Source of the DNA: Distichodus sexfasciatus
Lineage: Eukaryota; Chordata; Actinopteri; Characiformes; Distichodontidae
Assembly (NCBI GenBank): GCA_032718565.1
Contig: JAVGVS010000043.1
Coordinates: 2,911,557-2,975,556 of the forward strand
Length of the DNA stretch: 64,000 nt
Direction: 5' to 3'
Part shown: positions 35,901-47,800 of the stretch, piece after piece
Numbering within the stretch: the stretch's first letter is position 1
Layout of the letters: each line of letters starts with the position of its first letter
Made by a program: the position numbers and the translations under genes
Notes under the pieces: model-generated
Told to the model about the DNA's origin: nothing
Database searches by the model: none
What the model saw: only the letters and a program-made list of their open reading frames with translations

Positions 35901-38900
35901 AGAGCCCACTCCACCAGAGGCATTGCCTCTTCCTGGGCGTGTCCAGCAGGGTATCCATCTCAGAGATTTGTGCAGCGGCCGGGTGGTCCTCGCTGTCCAC
36001 ATTTATCAGGTTTTACAACCTGGACATCCCCGCTCTGCAGACCAGGGTCCTTTCTGCTTAGTCTGTCACCTAGACTGACTAAGTGGTCTCGAGGGTAACT
36101 TGACCAGCACTGTTTAGGTTCCTACTTTCTCTGGGCCCATTTGTCAGGCGCCAGCTGGGACAGCACCCAAGCCACGGAGGACCCCCTGGGCTCAACCTAT
36201 GCTTGGTGTATATTTTTGAACTCCCTTGGGTTCCCCACATGAGTCATGTTTTGAGTCGCTCCGCATCATAGCACGGCGTGATTGTACTGGTTCCCATACA
36301 GCGTCTTACGACGCAGTACGAGTGGAATATCGACAGAGAACGTACTCGGTTACTTTTGTAACCTCGGTTCCCTGAGATATGGGAACGAGTACTGCGTTCC
36401 TGGCCGTGCTATGTGCTGCACGCCTGAGTCGCTTCATTCGAAGAAATCTGAGCGGCGGCGGCGCAACGGCCGCTTATATAGCCCGTAAGCCCCGCCCACT
36501 CTGCCGGGCTCGGGCGAGCGGCGCAGCCATTGGCTTGCTCAATTCCGCCGCCGAGTCATTGGTTCATTTTATTGCACTGCACGAACCAATCGACGTGCAG
36601 TTTCACTGCGTGATTAAAAAAAGGCTTCAGTCGAGGAGAAAAAAAGAGAGTTTTTCCCATACAGCGTCTTATGACGCAGTACTCGTTCCCATATCTCAGG
36701 GAACCGAGGTTACGAAAGTAACCAAGTACGTTTCCATTTTTGGAGGTCCAAAGACGTTCAAAGATTGGGATATTTTCTTATAAACCTAACCCTGCTTTAA
36801 ACTTCTCCACAACTTTATCCCTTGCTTGTCTTGTGTGTTCCTTGGTGTTCATGATGCTCTTTGTTCACTAATGTTCTCTAACAAACCTCTGCGTCCTTCA
36901 CAGAACAGCTGTATTTATACTGCATTTAAATTACACACAGGTACGCTCTATTTGCTAATTAGGTGACTTCTTAAGGCAACTGGTTGCACTGGATTTTCTT
37001 TGGTGTAAAGGGGGCCGAACACAAATACACATTACAATTTTCAGATTTTTATTAGAAAACAAAATTAACACCATGTATCATTTTACTTCCACTTCACAAT
37101 TATGTGCTACTTCGTGTTGGTCTATCACATAAAATCTCAATAAAATACATTTAAGTTTGTGGTTGCAACATGACCAAAACTTATATGTGGAAAAGGAGGT
37201 ATGAATACTTATGCAAGGCACTGTAAATAACCCATATAAACTTGTGGTTAAAACAATACACAAATAGAAGTACAAATATGAGTGTAACTTACATGTAAAA
37301 CTAGTGTGCTCCTAGTCACTCTATCCACTGGTTTATACAAGAGAGCTGAGACAGAACAGCACAGACACACAAAAACAAATGATCAGTCAGTAAGTTCTCC
37401 TTACCCACAGACTGCTACAACTCATATTAAAAGTACAATAAGAGATTAAGTAATCATTTTGCACAGAAGAGAATAAATCATGCACACATTTGCTTTAAAA
37501 TGATAAAGTAATAGTTTGAATGTGGACATGTAAGTGGCTTTTCACTGACAGATTTAACATAATATTTATCCACAAAGTTGTACATTTTATAAGCTCTTAC
37601 TTTCCAGTGAGTACTTAGCCATTTGGTCTTTGCACTCCTTGGTACTTCGGACTTTCAGGTTCTACAGAAGCACAAGACATTGAAAATGAATGCAGTATTC
37701 CAGACTGCAGTCTCTGTCAGCATGCACAGACCTCTTAGTAAGTGAACTCATTTACTATTACAATAAAATCTCCTCTTACATGTCTCTATAAATTAATCTA
37801 AACTAGTCTATGTCAATGAGTCCATGAATATTGTATGTAGTGCAGAGCTGTTCAAGGACACTGAACAAAATTAGAAACTATACTGGAAAAAAAAAAAAAA
37901 ATTCTCATATGTCAAAAGAGATTAACTATTTTTTCCTAAAAGAAAACATTTTTGATTGTTACATGCCAGGCTACAGACCAAGTTGTCAAAAGGCATTAGT
38001 GTGCCTTTGGTGCCATATCTGGCAAAAGGTAAGTAACAATAATATAATAAATGAATAAAAGTTCCTGTAAAGCATGTTTATTTTTTGTTTATGTAGGGTA
38101 TGACTACGTCGAGGAAGACTAAATGAAGACACTAACCTGTCATGCTATACTAGTAAAGGAATAAGAGAATATATTTTAGCTTAAAGACCATCAAAGGACC
38201 ACTGTCATGCTCAGTGGAAAAAAAAAAATACAGGTTGCCATGACAATGGCCACATTGTGTTTGAAGCGGGTTAGAGTAAGAGTGAATATCGATGTATACA
38301 ATGTGTGCACTCTTTGTGCTTCCTGCTGCTTTTTAGTTTAACTGAGCAAGCTTTTCCTCTTTCCTACTTGTTCAATGAAAAAAGAAACTGAATATTGTTG
38401 GAATAGCTAATGCAACTTTTCCACTACACAGGCTACACATTTTCTAAATGTTTATAGAATAGTAAAGCTTGGTAAAGTATAACTATAAAGTAGGACTACA
38501 TGATAAATCCTTAAAAAAATCGCAATCTCAATTCACACCTACATGCAACCTCGTTTTTTAAATAACAACGATTCTTCTAGGGGTGGGCGGGTGAACTTGT
38601 TCCACATTCAATATAGTAAATGACTATATCGTGAATATCAAGTACAAATCCTCACCTTAATGTTAAAATCTGTTTGTCATTTTCAAGTTTGGCTCTCTGC
38701 CCTCTCAAAACAAAGCACTTACTCCCCCGCCCATCCAGAAAACTCTCCTAACGCATTGTTACGTGCTTGTAGAAGGTACATGTGTGTTTTCGTTTTTCTC
38801 AGGTGAAAATGAAGATTGACGGTGGTATCAGCGAATCAGATGCTGGACTGAGGTGGTGCTTAACATGTATCCACGTTCCAGAACTGCAAGATGGCAAGGA

Positions 38901-41178
38901 ACAGTTTATACATGAGAAGCGGTTCTGTGGCGTGTTGTGGTGCTACGATGTATGTTTGGGGTTTATACTGTGCGTACAAATACAAATATTAAAGAAATAT
39001 CACCCTGTATAGACACATTAGGGTAGCAGGAGAGCACCAATCTTTGTATGTCTGTAAGGGACATTTAGTATAGGCAGCTAGCCTGTCATTTTAATGTTTT
39101 AGAGCAGACTACATTTTATTAAGTTCTTTGCTTTAGTAACATCTTTTCACTCCTCCACTCCTTGTCTCTTGTTCCATTCACCAAAATAACAAAAGTTTTA
39201 CTAATGTCTTGAGTGTGTGCTTGTACAAACCCAAATCAGAAAAAGTTGGGACAGTATGGAAAACGCAAAAAAAAGGTAGTAGTGATTTCTAAATTTACTT
39301 TGACTTGTATTTGTATTTATTTGTAGACAATATGAACACAAAATATTTCATGTTTTGTCTGGTCAACTTCATTTCATTTGTAAATATACATCCTTTCCTG
39401 TCATTCAGACCTGTAACACATTCCAAAAAAGGTTGGGACAGGAGCAATTTAGGGCTAGAAATGAGGTAAATTGGTTAAATAATGATGTGATTTGAAACAG
39501 GTGATGTCAACAGGTGATTGTAATTATGATTTGGTACAAAAGCAGCATCCAAGAAAGGTCTAGTCCTTTAGGAGCAAAGATGGGCCGAGGCTCGCCAGTT
39601 TGCCAACAAATATGTGAGAAAATTATTGATATGTTTAAAAACAGTGTTCCTCAAAGAAAGAGATTTGGATTTTTCACCTTCAACAGTGCATAACATAATT
39701 AAAAGACTCAAGGAATTTGGAGGAATGTCAGTGCGTAAAGGACAAGGGCGCAAGGCTAGGCTGAACAACCATGATCTCCGATCCCTCAGACGGCACTGCA
39801 TCAAGAATCGTCATTCATCTATAAGCGATATCACCACATGGGCTAAGGACTACTTTGGCGAACCTTTGTCAAGTACCACAAATGCCAGTAAAACTGTACT
39901 GTGCCAAAAGGAAGCCCTATGTTAACAGTGTCCAGAAGCGCCGTCGACTTTTCTGGGCTCGGAAGCATCTGGGATGGACCATCACACAGTGGAAACATGT
40001 ACTGTGGTCAGATGAATCAGTATTTCAGGTATTTTTTGGGAGAAATGGACGCCGTGTGCTCCGGACCAAAGAAGAAAAGGATCATTCAGACTGTTACCAG
40101 CAACAAGTCCAAAAGCCAGGGTCTGTCATGGTATGGGGTTGTGTCAGTGCCCTTGGCAAAGGTAACTTGCACTTCTGTGATGGCACCATTAATGCTGAAA
40201 AGAACATAGAGATTTTGGAGCACAATATGCTGCCTTCAAGAAGACATCTTTTCCAGGGACGCCCATGCATATTTCAACAAGACAATGCAAAACCACATTC
40301 TGCACACATTACAAAGTCCTGGCTGCGGAGGAAGAGGGTACGGGTACTTGACTGGCCTGCCTGCAGTCCCGACCTGTCTCCAATAGAGAATGTGTGGCGC
40401 ATTTTGAAGCGCAAAATGCGACAACGAAGACCCCGTACTGTTGCCCACCTTAAGACTTATTTGCAGGAAGAATGGGACAAAATTACACCTGAAACACTTC
40501 ATCACTTGGTGTCTTCAGTCCCTAAATGTCTTTGAAGTATTGTCAAAAGGAATGGCAACATTACAAAGTGGTAAATGCTTTACTGTTCCAACTTTTTTTT
40601 AAATGTGTTGCAAGAACCAAAATTGGAATACGTGTTTATTTTGAAAAAAAACAATAAAATTCATGAGGAACACATTAAATAATGTGCTGCTGTATTGTTT
40701 TCAATGTAATACAGGTCAAAGATAATTTAACAAAGTACTGTTTTCAGTTTGATTTTAATTTAACATACCGTCCCAACTTTTTCTGATTTGGGGTTGTAGA
40801 AGAGAAAGCAAGCTTGCAGAGAGGGAACTAAATATACACACAATTTCAGAGACATTCATTGGAAATGGAAGCGAACGACTTGGTTCCGAAGAAAAACAGC
40901 ACTGTTATTCTGTGCACAAAAATGGAAGTAAATGCATAAACGCACATAAACGACAGTCTTCGCGACAAACGCGCTGTGTGTGGTTGCTCCGACTCGATGC
41001 AAGCGAGTACTCGCGATATTACTCACAAAACTCCAGTTCAGTCAAATCTTCCCCTTTATTACAGACAAAACTCATATTTTAGCTGATAAATAACAACAGC
41101 AACCAGAGGTCGACTCACAATACAGCTATTTACTTGATATTATTCCAGACGTATGTCCATCGCATTATTGTGACGCGG

Positions 41179-41263
<85 letters not shown>

Positions 41264-41828
41264 CAGTACTGTGCAAAAGTTTTAGGCAGGTGAAAATGCT
41301 GTAAACAAAGAATGCTTTCTTTCTTCAGAAATATAACACGATTTTATTTTTTTTATCAATTTACAAAATGCAAAGTGAGCTAACAAAAGAAAATCTAAAT
41401 CAAATCAATATTTAGTGTTACCACCTTGCCTCTCAAACCAGCATCAATTTATAGGTACACTTGCACAAAGTCAGGATTTTGTAGGATTATAGTCATTATA
41501 TTATTTTGTAGTCATTATATTATTTTGTAGGATTATAGGATTATAGATTCAGGTTAGTTCTCCAAGATGTTTGGAATAACTCTACCAGTCGAGTTCCTTC
41601 AAAAACTGTGTGCAAGTGTACCTAGAAGAATTGATGCTGTTTTGAAGGCAAAGGGTGGTCACAACAAATATTGATTTGATTTAGATTTCTCTTTTGTTCA
41701 TTCACTGCATTTTGTTGATTGGTGAAAATAAATGATTAACACTTCCATTTTGAAAGCAATTTTGTTTTTTAAGTATTTTTTCTCACACCCGCCTAAAAAC
41801 TTTTTGCACAGTACTGTATATCTATCTA

Positions 41829-41899
<71 letters not shown>

Positions 41900-44800
41900 C
41901 TAAAAAAAATGCAGTGTTCTTAAAAAAAAAATCACACTTTTTTGGGGACTGTACCTGAATGGCCAATTGAATGGTCTTTTCTTTTGTCAAAGTTAATGAG
42001 TGCAATACACGTTTCAATTTGTTAAATAAAATCATGCAGAGAATCGTGATTAAGGAATTCTTATCAAGGCAATTGTGATTCACATTTTTTCCAGAAGCGT
42101 ACAGCCCTACTATAAAGCTATGTCCCAAGAAAACTAGGTCAAAGTTGATTACAGATAAACACATTTTACACAGATCTTTTATGTGTGATAATCATTTGTA
42201 TGATACATGGTAGGGTTGTATGATTTACAAAATTGTGATTGCTTTGTTTTTAAACACAGATTTACAAGGCAAGGGCCAGGTCTTAAATATTGTACTACTG
42301 AATGAAACAAATAATAGTCGAGGTCTGACATGCAATCCTGTTCAGTCCGCCAAATGGTTTTGTTATATTATGTATGGTTGTGGCTGTGGTCTGACTTTTG
42401 CGTAGAAAAGAGAAAAGAGAATGTTGTAGTTAAACTAATGGCAAAAGTGGTTGGTCAGGTTAAGTGCCAGGTAAGTTTCAAAAGCAATGGAAAATGGAGT
42501 AAAAAGAAGGCCTGATGACTCTTCTTATCTCTGCCTTTTACTTAAAAAATCAGTCTAGGTGAAATATAAACTAGGAAAAGAACACAAATATATGCCTTAT
42601 CGAGTCATCAGCATTACCTCAGAGATCTCAGCAAACTGCATGTTGGCCTGACAGCATTTCTCTGCTGTTTCCACTGCAACCTCATAGTTGTCCACAAATG
42701 CCCGGTACACTCCTAGCTGACTAGCCTGTGGGGGAAAAATATCTATTAATATTCACATTAATATTGTAAACATTAACTAAATGCCCACAAGAAGGTCTCA
42801 GAACCTCATGTCCTGCACACGTTTGCATTTTTTACCTTCCCTAATACCTGACGCAGAGAGAGAATTTTGTATAAAATTAGGCAATGTAGGATTAAAATTG
42901 ATCATCTGTGCACTTCTGTCTGTAATGAATGAAGTAGTGAGAGTCCAGCTCTGGATTTAACGATTAATGAATCTCAAGCTTTTAAACCCATATTTGAAAA
43001 TCTGTTTCTGTCATCCAAACCCAATGGCCCTGTCCGCCAGTGCTACAACTGGTCTCACTCCAGTTTAACAGTCAAATCAATACAAATGTGTGTGTTGTGA
43101 TTTTGAGGTAAACTAAAGCCAAATGAACACCTGAACGGTGAAAAAAAACACTGAAAAGAGCCTCATATATTTACATTTACATTCGTGAATTTTATTGGCA
43201 CTCTTATCCATCAATCTCCCTGGAGCAACTAGTGATTAATAGATATGTTCAAATAGACTGGTGATCCACAATGAAACATATGCTACATATTTTTAGAAAA
43301 CTCAAAGAGAACTTAAACCTCTTTTGCTTTGTCCATAACTACAGCAAACTGTTATATAAATAATAATACTGCTTTGTAGCCAGGTTCGAAGCCATAATCT
43401 CTTGCAATCAATGAAAAAATTTAGACATACTTTGCATATTAGATGTCTGTGTACACATGATTCTGTACAGCACTCTCAAAAATGGCACTGGCTTTGCTGA
43501 CGGTGAGCTGTCAAGAAGTGACAAATCTATCAAACACATTTATACACAGGAGCATCAGCTGTGAGAGACAGAATAACAGAAGCTACAGAACACCTGTACC
43601 AACTGTTCATGACACACAACACAATACATATGTACACTGCCTTCACATACGTTCTCACGACAAAAACATATGGTCAGTCTGGTCTTGAACATGGTTTGAA
43701 TATTCTGTATATGGATGTCTTCTGTTGAATCAGGTCAGAACCTGGCTCAGCAAGCAGGGAAAGACCAAGCTCTGTATGAGCTATTGCCATATCTGAAGTA
43801 TCAAAATATGGCTGTCACAAGCTGAAGGAAAACAATTAGAAACTGAATGGCACTATTTATTCCCAGACCATACCTGAAAACAAGCTTCAAACAAAGCCTT
43901 CACTGATGCTCATATCTCTCTCTGTAAGCCATATCTAACTCCCACTTCCATATTCTCAATTTGAATTATTGAACCATTTCAGAAAACATATTCTGGGAAG
44001 AGCCATATCACAGAACTAATCTAAATACCTATCTTTCTCTGTTCCACTCTTCTGTTGAATAATCTGTCAGAGATGCCACATATAGCTCTAAGGAAAGCAT
44101 GTAAACACAAAAAATCTTCCATACTTAACTCTTATATAAAGATGAGGACAAGTAAAAAAATTGCATTTGAATTAAAGGGGTTCTGACTAGGGGTGGGCGA
44201 TATATCAAATATACTCGATGTATCTCGGCTTGTTCCACGTGCGATGTACTAAATGACTATATCGTGACCATCGAGTATAAATCCTAAGGTTATTTTTAAA
44301 CAGACACCATGTACTTCACTTCTGAGTTTTGCTTTTCTGCCCCGTCAAAGCAAAGAAAGTGTTTCGCTTCTCTGCTCGCTCTCCCACCTATGGCGTCACA
44401 TCAATGCCAAAACTAGAGCGCGCAAAATGGCTTGCCGCAAAAATTCCGCGGGCGTAAATTTCAAAGACGCGAGCGCAAATGTGAAACTCCATTAAGAATC
44501 ACAAAATTAAGCCCAAAATTAAGAATCGAGTGCGCGGTTGTGATAATATTGCACGCAAACTGTATTTTTCCCCTCTCGAATGTCTTTTTTCCTCTCGATG
44601 TGTCAAATGTCCTCTCGCGCAAAGTAGATTACCGACAAGCGGCTTTTTTGCTCGAGTGAGATTTCTACGCGCGCGGTTTGAAAGGGGTGGGTTTTGGCAG
44701 TTTGGGGGCGGGGTATTGGCAGTTTCTGTCTGCGAATCCTATTGGCTGATGGTTCCTGGTTTTGTGATTGACTGCACGCTACAGAAAGTTTATAGAAAAA

Positions 44801-47800
44801 CCAAAGATGACGGAGGAAGAGGAACAGCGGCAGGTAGATTAAACGCAAGTTATAGTTTATCGACCTTATAATTATAATTTAATAGTTAGGTCTTACGCGT
44901 TTAATAAACACGCAATCAATGGCTCCCCTTGCCCTCTTGTCTGTCCCCAATATAAAGTATAAAGTTTGCTATATTATACTTTGGTTCAAAATAAAAGCAT
45001 TTACTATGTTAAACTTTGGCTAAATTCATTATATTGTTGTCATTTTATGCAACATAGGGCCAAATTTATCATGTATACAGTGATTTAGAGGAAATTTAAA
45101 GGTATTGAGATATATATTATGTATCGTGATATAGCTTAAAAATATTGTGATATTATTTTTATGCCATATCGCCCAGCCCTAGTTCTGACCTGTCTTGTCC
45201 TATTCCAGAAGGAAGCAAGGACAGAGTGAATGTGACAGTTCTTGCAGTGTCTGACACCATTCCTTCACACAGTCCTCCCTTTGAGACACAGTGTTACGTT
45301 AATCTAAGTGTTAGCTGCCTGGGTCAAAATATGGCACTGTGGAAATATACAATGCTATCCACTGTTATGTAGTACGTAGAATAGACACAGCACATTTATA
45401 AGATACTTTGAGGGAACAATTATGATTCACCAGTTTTTGGAAGAGATCTCCCACACGCTGGTGGTGACTCCACTGCTGCACTCTGGGTAGAAGTCCATCG
45501 TAGAACTCTTTGTGGACCTCATAGAGCTCAGGCACTTTGAAGAAAATGGTTTCAATCTGCTGGATGGTCAGAACCGGCTGGGATGTCGTGGCTGCAGCTT
45601 TTAGGGGCTTCATGGGCTGAGAAGCAGAGAAATGTGGTTGCTTTTAACAAGGAAAAATGTTCCATTTAATATGCAGAGCAACTTTTCCTAGTTACAAGGT
45701 CTCCCTGAAGCAACTTTGGGTTAAGAGCATTGTTCAAGGGCCTAATGGTGGTTCCTCGGATTCAAACCCAAAATCTCATAATCACCAACACAAGGTTTCA
45801 CTCACTTAGACCACCACCACCACCCCTACAAAATCGAAAATGCTGATGATGTAAATAACAAGCAAATGTCAAGCAAAGCGAACGCATGCAAAAAAGATCC
45901 AGAACCATTTCAATGACACAAAAGACTCTCGCAGTCTATGGCAGGGCATCCAGGCTGTCACCCAATACAAGCCAGCACCAAGCAGCTGTGAGGGGGATGC
46001 CACACTCCCTGAGGAACTGAACAAGTTCTATGCACGGTTTGATGCACTGAACAACACGCAGACGACGAAAGCAACGCCTCCCATCACCGACCAGACCGTC
46101 TCTCTGCCTGTAGCTGACGTGAGGAGAACCTTCGCCAAGGTCAACCCACGAAAAGCTGCCAGTCCAGACAACATTCCAGGTCGTGTGCTGAGAGACTGCG
46201 CTGACCAGCTAGCCGAGGTGTTCACGGACATCTTCAACACTTCGCTGAGCCAGATGATCGTCCCAGTGTGCTTCAAGTCCACCACCATCATCCCAGTGCC
46301 AAAAAAATCATCAGTTTCCTGCCTGAATGACTACCGGCCCATCGCTCTGATCCCCATCACCATGAAGTGCCTTGAGAGACTTGTCATGGCACAGGTGAAA
46401 AGCAACCTCCCCCACTCACTGGACCCTCTGCAGTTTGCCTTTCGCACAAACAGGTCGACTGAGGACGCGATATCCACTGCACTTCACCTTTCCCTCTCAC
46501 ACTTGGACAATAAAGACTCTTATGTTAGATTGCTGTTCATAGACTTTAGTTCAGCATTCAACACCATCATCCCCCAAAGACTGTGTGTGAAACTGAGCAA
46601 GCTGGGACTGAGCACCTCACTCTGTAACTGGATACTGGATTTCTTGTCAGAGAGACCTCAGTCCATCCGAATCGGCGACAACGTTTCCAGCACCATCAGG
46701 CTGAGTACCGGAGCTCCTCAGGGCTGCGTTCTCAGTCCACTTTTGTTCACACTCCTGACTCACGACTGCACCGCCCTGCACAGCTCAAACCACAAATTCG
46801 CCGATGACACAACCGTGGTGGGGCTCATCAGCAACAACGATGAGTCGGTGTATAGAGATGAGGTTCAGCAGCTAGCTGCCAGGTGCAGTAAGAACAACCT
46901 GTCGCTGAATGTGGACAAAACAAAGGAAATGATCGTCGACTTCAGGAGAACTCGCTCCACCCACACGCCACTCAGCATCCACGGTTCCACGGTTGAGACT
47001 GTAAAAAACACCAAGTTCCTGGGAGTTCACATCTCAGACGATGTCACCTGGACCACCAACACCACCTCCATCACCAAAAAGGCCCAGCAGCGTCTCCACT
47101 TCCTGAGACGGCTGAAGCGAGCCAACCTGCCCCCTCCCACCCTCACTGCATTCTACAGGGGCACCATAGAGAGCGTCCTGACCAGCTGCATCTCTGCCTG
47201 GTTCGGTAACAGTGCTGTTGCCGATATCAGGCGGCTTCAAAGGGTCGTCAAAGCAGCTGGCAACATCATCGGAGCATCTCTTCCGCCGCTGCAGGACATC
47301 TTCTACAAGCGCTGCATCAGAAGGGCCTCCTGCATCGTGCTCGACCCCTCACACCCTTCACACAGACTGTTCACACTCCTTCCATCTGGCAGATGCTTTC
47401 GCAGCATCAGGTCTCGATCCTCCAGGATGCGTGATAGCTTCTTCCCACAAGCCATCAGACTCTTGAACTCACTCCCTGCCATCACACTTCCCCCCACACA
47501 CACACCTGGACTGTGAAGAAACTGATTCTGTTGCACCACTGCACTTTACTTTACACACCACCGTCACTTTGATGCACAATAACTACTGTTATGATACTGC
47601 ACTGCTGTCACTTATTTGCACAAACATTACACGTTGCTGTACAAATGTTTGCACATACACTGAACATTGTACACATAAATAGCTGAATATAGTATCTGTC
47701 ATATTATAACCTTCTACCTCGTGCACATCCAATGTAAAATGTCAATTTGCACCTGTTTAAATGTTTGCATATTTGCACATATACTGAACATTGTACTTGA

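Larger units (their letters stand above)
34755..36735 (+). mobile_element. DIRS-like tyrosine-recombinase retrotransposon, deleted
   Basis: Order: gag C-terminal tail (ERGRSHSARRFPFPKCQG, about 34970), RNase H region (KVVTTDASNKGWGALCEGKL, about 35615-35690), the C-terminal block of the tyrosine recombinase (EICAAAGWSSLSTFIRFYNL, to 36060), then terminal-repeat sequence (36290-36735). The recombinase motif and the split inverted repeats are what mark DIRS. The gag start, most of RT and the recombinase N-terminus are missing. It is GC-rich against AT-rich surroundings. Confidence 0.75.
34259..37223. mobile_element. Tc1/mariner-type element with long inverted repeats, interrupted
   Basis: The left end is CACTGCCTTTCAAAAGTATT and the right end, reverse complemented, CAGTGCCTTGCATAAGTATT. 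The arms share GCAACCACAAACTTAAATG and more. TA dinucleotides flank both ends. Interior text such as GTTGTCCTGCTGGAAGGTGA is typical of fish Tc1-like elements. A DIRS-like element of about 2 kb sits inside, so the original was about 1 kb or slightly less. It lies in intron 7. Confidence 0.8.
38491..42109. mobile_element. hAT-type element carrying nested insertions
   Basis: CTATAAAG flanks both sides (38483-38490 and 42110-42117), a perfect 8-bp target duplication. The ends are TAGGACTACATGATAAATCC and, reverse complemented, TAGGGCTGTACGCTTCTGG. Inside lie a piece of the 44188 family (38578-38790), a Tc1 copy (39226-40796), and a small mariner-type element within TA repeats. It lies in intron 5. 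Confidence 0.75.

Noticed and set aside
34900..36720. GC-rich, CpG-rich region that could be a CpG island or a first exon of bcr
   Set aside because: The frames read as DIRS gag tail, RNase H and recombinase, and the region lies inside a TA-flanked element downstream of exon 8.
41732..42164. Frames with long Ile-Tyr repeats
   Set aside because: Translation of a (TA)n microsatellite.
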